A DNA stretch of 17,779 bases from JBKJML01 sp046596415 (lineage in GTDB: Bacteria > Actinomycetota > Thermoleophilia > Gaiellales > Gaiellaceae). The notes under the pieces were generated by a model. It did no database searches and was not told where the DNA came from. It saw only the letters and a list, made by a program, of their open reading frames with translations. Positions 1 through 5,174 of the stretch are shown piece by piece. The translations under genes and the position numbers were made by a program. The DNA is taken from NCBI GenBank assembly GCA_046596415.1, contig JBKJML010000042.1:1-17779 (forward strand), in the 5' to 3' direction. Numbering within the stretch: the first letter of the stretch is position 1; each line of letters opens with the position of its first letter.

Positions 1-1
1 G

Positions 2-439
2 GAGTCGTTCCACATCCTCCACGGGCGCGACACGGTGCTCGCGATGGTGACCGGGACGCCGGCGCAGTTCGAGCTCGTCCAGGAGGCGCTGACCCGCTGG
101 TGGGGGCCGCTGATGCATTTCCACGGCACTCCCATCCCGGCCGACGAGGATCCGATGGTGCACTGGCGGATCAAGAGCCAGGGAAACGAGGAGGCGCGGC
201 AGCAGTTCCTCGACGGTTACGTGCCGCAGATTCTCGAGCTCGGGCTCGAGCTCCCCGACCCGAAGCTCCACAAGGACGAGGGGACGGGCGTCTGGTCGTA
301 CACCGAGCCCGACTGGGACGAGCTCCTGTCGGTGGTTACAGGCCACGGCCCGGCCTCGCAGGAGCGGCTCGCGTTCCGTCGCCTCTCCCGCCAGGACGTG
401 GACTGGGTGGCGAAGGTCGTGCTTTCGGAGGCAGCGTGA
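2..439 (+). CDS. paaA: 1,2-phenylacetyl-CoA epoxidase, catalytic subunit PaaA (3' part only)
   Basis: This is the C-terminal part (145 residues) of the oxygenase subunit that converts phenylacetyl-CoA to its ring-1,2-epoxide, the committed step of aerobic phenylacetate breakdown. The 5' end lies outside the window; the frame is open from base 2, so the GTG at 35 is internal. The first visible residues, ESFHILHG, hold an ExxH di-iron ligand pair of the ferritin-like fold. The stretch TPAQ...ALTRWWGP, the WRIKSQGNEEARQQF block and the VPQILELGLELPDP block match the PaaA C-terminus. The stop TGA (437-439) overlaps the GTG of paaB in a GTGA junction, so the two are probably translationally coupled. 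The following paaB, paaC and paaD make the identification secure. Confidence 0.95.
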   Translation, partial: ESFHILHGRDTVLAMVTGTPAQFELVQEALTRWWGPLMHFHGTPIPADEDPMVHWRIKSQGNEEARQQFLDGYVPQILELGLELPDPKLHKDEGTGVWSYTEPDWDELLSVVTGHGPASQERLAFRRLSRQDVDWVAKVVLSEAA

Positions 440-714
440 TCTACGAGGTTTTTCGGCAGGAGCGGAAAGGCCAACCGTTCACCCATGGGGGCTCGTTCCA
501 TGCGCCCAACAAGGAGTTCGCCGATACCTACGCTCGCGAGTTCTACGCCCGCCGCCAGGAGTCGGTCGCACTCTGGGTCGTGCCGCGCGACGAGATCATG
601 GCGATCGACGAGTTCCCAGACGAGTTCGACCTCAAGTACCGGCGCGTCGATGGCTACTCGATCAAGGCGAGGCTGAAGGAGGCACGTGACCGCGCGGGCA
701 CAACAACTGCTTGA
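436..714 (+). CDS. paaB: 1,2-phenylacetyl-CoA epoxidase subunit PaaB
   Basis: This 92-residue protein is the small non-catalytic subunit of the phenylacetyl-CoA epoxidase; in the family it bridges PaaAC units. The start is the GTG at 436, which overlaps the paaA stop by 4 bp and gives the expected beginning MIYEVFRQERKGQPFTHGGS. Typical features are the HAPNKEFADTYAREFYARRQES segment (residues about 24-45), then LWVVPRDEI and the acidic FPDEFDLKYRRVDGY segment. Length agrees with the usual 90-100 residues. The 3' end overlaps paaC by 29 bp. The longer open frame upstream in the same phase is only a shadow of paaA. Confidence 0.94.
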   Translation: MIYEVFRQERKGQPFTHGGSFHAPNKEFADTYAREFYARRQESVALWVVPRDEIMAIDEFPDEFDLKYRRVDGYSIKARLKEARDRAGTTTA

Positions 715-1357
715 GATCGCAGACGACGAGTTGATCCTCGGCTGGCGCGACTCCGAGTGGACCGGCATCGCGCCCTTTCTCGAGGAGGACGTCGCCTTCT
801 CGTCGATCGCCCAGAACGAGATCGGCCACGCGCGCGCGCTCTACGAGGTCGTGGCCGCCGAGCTCGGGACGACTGCCGACGAGCTCGCGTTCGACCGCCC
901 CCTCGGGGAGTACCGCTGCGCACCGTTCGTCCAGCTCCGCCGGCTCGAGTGGGCGCGGACGATCGCGCGCCACTATCTCTACGAGACGGCCGATGCGCTC
1001 CGGCTGGCCGCGCTGAAGGCCTCCGGCGACGAGCTCGTCGCGGGGATCGCGGCGAAGATGGAGCGCGAGGAGGTCTACCACCGCCTGCACGCCGAGATGT
1101 GGGTGGCGCGGCTGCTCGGAGACGACGAGGGCAGCCGTAGGCTGCGCGAGGGCATCGACGAGCTCTGGCCCTACGCGCTCGGGCTCCTCGAGGAGGAGCT
1201 GCGGCCGACGTATGCGGCCGCCGTGCGCGAGCGACTGGCATTCGACCTACCGGCTGTCGACGCCGTTCCGCGTGAGCGCCACGAGCCGGAGCTGGCGGGC
1301 CTGCTCGACGAGATGACGATGGTGCGCCGCAGCGCCCCCGCGGGCGCCCAGTGGTAA
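686..1357 (+). CDS. paaC: 1,2-phenylacetyl-CoA epoxidase subunit PaaC, with di-iron ligands apparently intact
   Basis: This 223-residue ferritin-like protein is the partner of PaaA in the epoxidase. It begins with GTG at 686 inside paaB and ends QW followed by TAA, as PaaC proteins do. Unusually, a full set of carboxylate/histidine di-iron ligands can be read: Glu15 (DDELILGW), Glu45 and His48 (NEIGHA), Glu100 (YLYETADA), Glu129 and His132 (EEVYH). The spacing of 30 and 29 residues is that of real ferritin-like diiron sites. E. coli PaaC, from memory, has a Cys at the first position and Leu...Gln at the NEIGH pair, and is described as structural. Whether this protein binds iron is inference. 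The order and overlaps with paaB and paaD make the PaaC call secure. Confidence 0.94.
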   Translation: MTARAQQLLEIADDELILGWRDSEWTGIAPFLEEDVAFSSIAQNEIGHARALYEVVAAELGTTADELAFDRPLGEYRCAPFVQLRRLEWARTIARHYLYETADALRLAALKASGDELVAGIAAKMEREEVYHRLHAEMWVARLLGDDEGSRRLREGIDELWPYALGLLEEELRPTYAAAVRERLAFDLPAVDAVPRERHEPELAGLLDEMTMVRRSAPAGAQW

Positions 1358-1836
1358 CGGAGGCGCTCGTCTGGGAGGCGTTCGGCGAGATCCCCGACCC
1401 CGAGATCCCCGTCATCTCGCTCGTCGACCTCGGCGTCGTCGACCGGATCGACGTCGACGGCGATCGCGTCCATGTTCGCTTCACGCCGACCTTCATGGGC
1501 TGTCCGGCGCTCGAGCTGATGCGGCGCCAGATGGAGGAGGCGATCGCCGGTCTCGGCGGCGAGCCCGACGTCGAGGTGGTGCTCGACGACTCCTGGTCGA
1601 CCGACAAGATCACGCCGGCGGGCCGCGCGAAGCTCCGCGAGGCAGGCTTTGCGCCACCGCCCCCGCGCTCGGTCGGCGGACCGCAGCTCCTCCAGCTCCA
1701 GGCCCCGGGCTTCCGCTGCCCCTACTGCGGCTCGAAGGAGACGCGGCTCGACAACATCTTCGGCCCCACCCCCTGCCGCTCGGTGCGCTACTGCACGAGC
1801 TGCAAGCAGCCGTTCGAGCAGTTCAAGACGATCTGA
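1351..1836 (+). CDS. paaD: PaaD, iron-sulfur assembly/maturation protein of the phenylacetyl-CoA epoxidase
   Basis: This 161-residue protein has two parts. Residues about 6-90 are a MIP18/DUF59 domain with IPDPEIPVISLVDLGVV and FTPTFMGCPALELM, including the conserved Cys of this family. The C-terminus is a zinc- or metal-binding ribbon with CPYCGSKET, a lone Cys in PTPCRSVRYC, and CTSC, followed by the ending PFEQFKTI. In the family PaaD is needed for an active epoxidase and is thought to act in metal-cluster assembly. The start is the GTG at 1351, overlapping paaC by 7 bp. The reductase gene paaE, which usually follows, is absent; an AidB gene comes next after a 196-bp gap. Confidence 0.94.
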   Translation: MVTEALVWEAFGEIPDPEIPVISLVDLGVVDRIDVDGDRVHVRFTPTFMGCPALELMRRQMEEAIAGLGGEPDVEVVLDDSWSTDKITPAGRAKLREAGFAPPPPRSVGGPQLLQLQAPGFRCPYCGSKETRLDNIFGPTPCRSVRYCTSCKQPFEQFKTI

Positions 1837-1885
1837 CGTCGTTCACAAACGGTCTCCTGCTTTCAGGTGACGCCCGGCCCGAAAG

Positions 1886-1922
1886 CGGAGGTGTCGCCTC
1901 CGGTAAAGCGTGACGACGCTTT
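1886..1922 (+). terminator. Two tandem hairpins after paaD, possible terminator
   Basis: Two adjacent inverted repeats lie about 50 bp after paaD. The first is CGGAGG (1886-1891), loop TGTCG, CCTCCG (1897-1902). The second is AAAGCGT (1905-1911), loop GACG, ACGCTTT (1916-1922). Both are perfect stems of 6 and 7 bp. No clear T-run follows; the next bases are GTGTGTGAG. They could end the paa transcript or form a leader structure for aidB. No known riboswitch class was recognised. Confidence 0.35.
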
Positions 1923-1942
1923 GTGTGTGAGCGAGATCCACG

Positions 1943-2011
1943 CACCGGTTCTGCACTTCGGCACCGAACCGTACTAGCTCGCACCGAACTCTTATAGCGG
2001 CCACACCGAAC
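1943..2011 (+). promoter_or_regulatory. Upstream region of aidB with three phased CACCGAAC repeats and -10-like boxes
   Basis: The octamer CACCGAAC occurs at 1962-1969, 1982-1989 and 2004-2011, all in the same direction and 20 and 22 bp apart, close to two helical turns. The first two copies are near-tandem 20-mers (14 of 20 identical) that also share a TAnnnTAGC-like tail: TACTAG at 1973-1978 and TTATAG at 1992-1997, both resembling -10 boxes. CGGTTC at 1946-1951 faces GAACCG at 1966-1971 as an inverted repeat. The site sits 22-90 bp before the aidB ATG and the neighbourhood is less GC-rich than the genes. It looks like an operator array over a promoter. The regulator is unknown. Confidence 0.5.
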
Positions 2012-2032
2012 GCGGAGTAGCCTCCGTCCAGG

Positions 2033-3634
2033 ATGAATCAGCCGCCGCCCCTTACCGGCTATGACCTCTTCGGGGAGAACCGGCCGCTCGTCGAGGCGAT
2101 GGAGCGCGAGGGCGGTGGGGCGTGGCTCGATCGCGCCCATGCCCTCGGCGAGGCTCTCGGCGGTGAGCCGCTCGAGCTCGGCCGGCTCGCGAACGACTAT
2201 CCGCCCGTCCTGCGGACCCACGACCGCTTCGGCGAACGGATCGACGAGGTCGAGTTCCACCCCGCCTGGCACGACCTGATGCGGCTCGGCGTCGCAGCCG
2301 GTTTGCACTCGCTGCCCTGGCGTGAGCCCGCACCGGGCGCGTCGGTCGCGCGCGCCGCGATGTTCATCACCTGGTCGCAGGTCGAGGCCGGAACGGGCTG
2401 CCCGCTCTCGATGACCTACGCCGCCGTCCCGGCGCTCCGCGCGAGCCCGTCGCTCGCAGCCGAGTGGGAGCCCCAGCTGACCTCACTCGAGTACGACTTC
2501 GGGCTTCGCCCCGCGGCGGAGAAGCGTGGCGCACTCTGCGGGATGGCGATGACGGAGCGCCAGGGTGGCTCGGACGTGCGCGCGAACACGACCGAGGCGC
2601 GGCCCGGCGGCAGCGAGGGCGAGGCGACGATCCACGGCACGAAATGGTTCTGCTCGGCGCCAATGTCCGACGCGTTCCTCGTGCTCGCCCAGGCGCCTGG
2701 CGGCCTCTCCTGCTACTTCGTGCCGCGCGTCCTCCCCGACGGAACACGAAACGAGATCCGGATCGCGCGCCTGAAGGAGAAACTCGGCAACCGCTCCAAT
2801 GCCTCCGCCGAGCTCGAGCTCGAGGGCGCCCTGGCGACACCCGTCGGCGAGGAGGGCCGGGGCGTCGCGACGATCATCGAGATGGTCGTCCACACGCGGC
2901 TCGACTGCGTGCTCGGCTCGACCGGCCTCCAGCGCCGCGCCGTCGCGGAAGCGACGCATCACGCCGCTCACCGAGCCGCGTTCGGTCGCGTGCTCGTCGA
3001 CCAGCCGTTGATGCGCAACGTGCTCGCCGACCTCTGTATCGAGTCGGAGGCGGCGACCCTCACCGCACTCCGGCTCGCGCGGGCCTACGACGAGGACGAC
3101 ACGTCGTTTCGGCGACTCGCGACCGCCGTCGCGAAGTACTGGGTCTGCAAGATCACGCCAGCGGTGGTCGGCGAAGCGCTCGAATGCCTGGGCGGCAACG
3201 GCTACGTCGAGGAGTCGGTGCTGCCGCGCCTCTACCGCGAGAGCCCGGTGAACTCGGTCTGGGAGGGCGCTGGCAACGTCAACTGCCTCGACGTCCTGCG
3301 CGCGATCGAGCACTCGCCCGAGAGCCTCGACGCCTTCCTCGCCGAGGTCCGGCTCGCCGACGACGAGCGGCTCGAGCAGGCGCTGCTGGGGTTGGACGCC
3401 GAGCTCGCGACCCCCGCCGAGGAGCGCGCGCGCTGGATCGTCGAACGCCTCGCGCTCTGCCTTCAGGCGTCACTTCTCCTGCGCCACGGTGATCCCGTCG
3501 CCGCTGAAGCGTTCTGCGCGACCCGGCTTGCGGGTGGTGGCGGCAGAGCCTTCGGCACGCTCCCACGCGGGCTCGACCTGGAGCGAATCGTCGAGCGCCA
3601 CCGTCCGCTCGCGGGCGCTACGGTGACGACGTGA
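2033..3634 (+). CDS. aidB: AidB-family acyl-CoA dehydrogenase-like flavoprotein
   Basis: This 533-residue protein matches E. coli AidB (about 540 residues) along its length rather than ordinary 380-residue acyl-CoA dehydrogenases. Recognisable blocks are LGRLANDYPPVLRTHD and FHPAWHDLM near the N-terminus, VEAGTGCPLSMTYAA, GMAMTERQGGSDVRANTT, GTKWFCSAPMSDAFLVLAQ, GGLSCYFVPR, LKEKLGNRSNAS, PLMRNVL, and GGNGYVEES-LPRLYRESPVNSVWEGAGN-CLDVLRA. The Glu of WEG is at the position of the acyl-CoA dehydrogenase catalytic base. E. coli AidB binds FAD and DNA and belongs to the adaptive response to alkylation; its exact activity is debated. Here it leads a four-gene unit, overlapping the next gene in GTGA. 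No Ada-type box was recognised; the repeats upstream may regulate it. Confidence 0.92.
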   Translation: MNQPPPLTGYDLFGENRPLVEAMEREGGGAWLDRAHALGEALGGEPLELGRLANDYPPVLRTHDRFGERIDEVEFHPAWHDLMRLGVAAGLHSLPWREPAPGASVARAAMFITWSQVEAGTGCPLSMTYAAVPALRASPSLAAEWEPQLTSLEYDFGLRPAAEKRGALCGMAMTERQGGSDVRANTTEARPGGSEGEATIHGTKWFCSAPMSDAFLVLAQAPGGLSCYFVPRVLPDGTRNEIRIARLKEKLGNRSNASAELELEGALATPVGEEGRGVATIIEMVVHTRLDCVLGSTGLQRRAVAEATHHAAHRAAFGRVLVDQPLMRNVLADLCIESEAATLTALRLARAYDEDDTSFRRLATAVAKYWVCKITPAVVGEALECLGGNGYVEESVLPRLYRESPVNSVWEGAGNVNCLDVLRAIEHSPESLDAFLAEVRLADDERLEQALLGLDAELATPAEERARWIVERLALCLQASLLLRHGDPVAAEAFCATRLAGGGGRAFGTLPRGLDLERIVERHRPLAGATVTT

Positions 3635-3852
3635 AGGTCGAGATCCACTATTGCCCCGTCTGAAGCGGGTACGACGAACGGGCCGCGCGTGTCGTGGCCG
3701 AGTTGAGCGCCGCGGGCATCGACGCCGACGCGCTCGAGGGTGCCGTGAAGCAGTTCGACGTCGTCGCCGACGGTTCGGTCGCCTTTTCGAAACAGCAGGA
3801 GGGCCGCTTCCCGGACGATGGGGAGGCACTGCGGCTCGTCCGCGCCGTATGA
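3631..3852 (+). CDS. SelW-like (Rdx family) selenoprotein with in-frame UGA read as selenocysteine
   Basis: The frame runs from GTG 3631 to TGA 3850-3852 with one internal TGA at 3661-3663, giving 73 residues with Sec at position 11. It starts MKVEIHYCPVU, so the UGA falls exactly at the second redox position of the CxxU/CxxC motif of Rdx/SelW/SelT thioredoxin-like proteins, after the first beta strand. The remainder reads as the family does: a helix (YDERAARVVAELSAAG), then QFDVVADGSVAFSKQQEGRFP, matching the usual F-V--DG---FSK-EEGRFP strand pair, then a C-terminal helix. Third codon positions after the UGA are G or C in 53 of 62 codons. The start overlaps aidB in GTGA and the end overlaps the next gene in ATGA. 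One oddity is a Ser between U and the usual Gly-Tyr. TGA is a normal stop elsewhere here, so the code is not reassigned. A broken Cys form is the alternative. Confidence 0.82.
3666..3700 (+). promoter_or_regulatory. Candidate bacterial SECIS hairpin just after the UGA
   Basis: Two bases after the UGA (3661-3663) a hairpin can be drawn. The lower stem is CGG (3666-3668) with CCG (3698-3700), a G-G mismatch, then TACGAC (3670-3675) with GTCGTG (3691-3696). After a 2-base GA bulge comes ACG (3678-3680) with CGT (3688-3690), and the 7-base apical loop GGCCGCG (3681-3687). The loop begins with G and lies 17 bases from the UGA, within the 16-37 range described for bacterial SECIS elements, which need a G in the first two loop positions. 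A competing fold, GGCCGCG (3681-3687) with CGTGGCC (3693-3699) and loop CGTGT, also has G at loop position 2, at 24 bases. Energies were not computed. Confidence 0.6.
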
Positions 3853-4232
3853 ACGTCACTCATCCCTTCGGGGTTGCGATCGCGGCGGGCGACGAGGACG
3901 CCGCGGTTGCGACGCTCGCCGACGACATCGAGTTCCGCAGTCCGGCCGTACACAAGCCCTACCACGGCAAGGAGCAGGTGGAGGGAATCCTGCGGCTCGT
4001 CGCGACCGTCTTCGAGAACTTCCGCTACACGAACGAGTGGCGCGACGGCACGACGACGATCCTTTGCTTCGAGGCGAACGTGGGTGATCGCGCGCTCCAG
4101 GGGGTCGACATCATCGAGGAGAACGAGACCGGCCAGATCGAAACGTTCACGGTCATGATCAGGCCGCTTTCTGGGCTGCAAGCAGTCGCAGGGACGATGG
4201 CGTCCCGGCTGGGCCTGAGCCAAGACCCATGA
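3849..4232 (+). CDS. NTF2-like / SnoaL-like domain protein
   Basis: This 127-residue protein starts at ATG 3849 inside the stop of the selenoprotein (ATGA) and ends in an ATGA overlap with the next gene. It has the usual order of the cone-shaped NTF2-like fold: an N-terminal helix (HPFGVAIAAGDEDAAVATLADDIEFRSPAV), the HGKEQVEGILRLVATVFENF helix, then beta strands with YTNEWRDGTTTILCFEANV and LQGVDIIEENETGQIETFTVMIRPLSGL. The segment FxxPaV...Y.Gk..V.. is typical of SnoaL-like proteins such as limonene epoxide hydrolase and ketosteroid isomerase relatives. A specific substrate cannot be read from sequence. The frame is open further upstream to 3651, but that part is a shadow of the selenoprotein gene; the 4-bp overlap decides the start. 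Confidence 0.85.
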   Translation: MNVTHPFGVAIAAGDEDAAVATLADDIEFRSPAVHKPYHGKEQVEGILRLVATVFENFRYTNEWRDGTTTILCFEANVGDRALQGVDIIEENETGQIETFTVMIRPLSGLQAVAGTMASRLGLSQDP

Positions 4233-5113
4233 GTGTCGACCGCGACGAGATCGAGACCACCCGCGGCGAGAAGCTGCTCGCCGTCGTCCTGACCGCCTTT
4301 CTCCTGGTCGGCACCGGCTGGGTCTACTCGAAGCTCGACCGGCAGGGCCCGTACGAGCCACCCAAGATCTCGGCTGAGGATCGGGTGGCGATCGCTCGCT
4401 ACGAGACAGCACAGCGTCAGCACGGGCTCGCGGCAGAAGACGTATCCGTGACGCGTTCCGCCATGGAAGACAGCCGCGAGGCCTACCGCACCGCGCTCGA
4501 CGCCGGCGCGCCGGCAGGTGCGCTCCAGCGCGAGTACCGCGCCGCCGAGCGCCTCTATGCGAGCGCCCAAGGGGTCGAAGCCGAGGCACAGGCCGAGCTC
4601 GCAGTCGCGAAGCCGGCCGGGCGCGCCGCCTACGAGCGTCGCGACCGCGCCGCGCGTGACCGCGACGACGGGGCGGCACGAACGACCTTCCTGTTGCGCG
4701 CCGGCTTCCTCCTGCTCCTCCTGGCGGGCGCCTACGCGTGCTTCATCCGCCTGCGCGGCTCGCGCTTCCTACCCGTCGCCGGTTCGCTCGTCGCAACGGC
4801 GGCGCTGATGACGCTCTTCTTCGCAGCCGACTACCTGAACGACTACATCCGCTGGCAGGATCTCGGGCCGCTCGTCCTCTCGCTCGTCGGGATTGCGCTC
4901 ACGCTCGGCGCGTTCGTCAGCCTCCAGCGCTACCTCACAGCCCGCATCCCGCTCCGGCGCCTGCGTCGCGCCGAGTGCCCGTACTGCGGCTTCCCGGCCC
5001 GCGGCAACGACCACTGCGAAGGCTGCGGTCGCAACCTCGTCGCGCCGTGCCCGGCCTGCGGCAGCCCTCGCCGCGTCGGCGTCACGCACTGCGGTGCCTG
5101 CGGCGCTTCTTAG
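4229..5113 (+). CDS. Membrane protein with coiled-coil segment and two C-terminal zinc ribbons
   Basis: The family is not recognised. The 294-residue protein begins at ATG 4229, overlapping the NTF2-like gene by 4 bp. A hydrophobic segment (about 15-33) is followed by an Ala/Glu/Arg-rich helical region (about 48-150) that looks like a coiled coil. Three more membrane segments follow (about 153-173, 180-199 and 211-231). The C-terminus holds eight Cys in two ribbons: CPYC (250, 253) with CEGC (263, 266), and CPAC (274, 277) with CGAC (288, 291). With four membrane segments both ends would lie on the same side, probably the cytoplasm. It could be an anchored sensor or scaffold. Its stop codon lies inside the first arm of a long inverted repeat. 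Confidence 0.8.
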   Translation: MSVDRDEIETTRGEKLLAVVLTAFLLVGTGWVYSKLDRQGPYEPPKISAEDRVAIARYETAQRQHGLAAEDVSVTRSAMEDSREAYRTALDAGAPAGALQREYRAAERLYASAQGVEAEAQAELAVAKPAGRAAYERRDRAARDRDDGAARTTFLLRAGFLLLLLAGAYACFIRLRGSRFLPVAGSLVATAALMTLFFAADYLNDYIRWQDLGPLVLSLVGIALTLGAFVSLQRYLTARIPLRRLRRAECPYCGFPARGNDHCEGCGRNLVAPCPACGSPRRVGVTHCGACGAS

Positions 5114-5166
5114 AACTCATTTCAGAACGAAGCCTTGAGCCGAAGGGTCGTTCCGAAATGAGTTCT
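5112..5166. terminator. Long inverted repeat between convergent genes, probable bidirectional terminator
   Basis: Two 19-base arms, 5112-5130 and 5148-5166, pair with a single mismatch; the outer 12 bp (AGAACTCATTTC with GAAATGAGTTCT) are perfect. The 17-base loop can form a further CCTT/AAGG stem (5133-5136 with 5143-5146). The arms are much richer in A and T than the flanking genes. The element lies between the end of the plus-strand aidB unit, whose stop it contains, and the end of the minus-strand proline racemase gene at 5175. There is no long T-run on either side, so it is not a textbook intrinsic terminator. It may serve both strands or protect 3' ends. Confidence 0.6.
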
Positions 5167-5174
5167 TAACCGCT

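Noticed and set aside
1837..1935. Riboswitch (c-di-GMP or cobalamin type) between paaD and aidB
   Set aside because: Stems and a GGTAAAGCG stretch are present, but the conserved core of neither class could be matched.
1961..2011. CRISPR array
   Set aside because: The repeats are 8-9 bp with 11-14 bp between them, only three copies, and there is no cas gene.
3631..3663. Reading the UGA at 3661 as a true stop, leaving a 10-residue leader peptide
   Set aside because: The frame after the UGA keeps family motifs and coding bias for 62 codons and ends in a clean overlap with the next gene. Not fully excluded without a search for the selenocysteine genes.
3661..3663. UGA reassigned to Trp or Gly genome-wide
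   Set aside because: TGA is used as the normal stop of paaA, paaD, aidB, the thiolase, mqnD and others in the window.
3651..3848. Upstream extension of the NTF2-like gene in its own frame
   Set aside because: The translation is Arg-rich shadow sequence. The selenoprotein frame explains this DNA, and the ATGA overlap gives a natural start at 3849.
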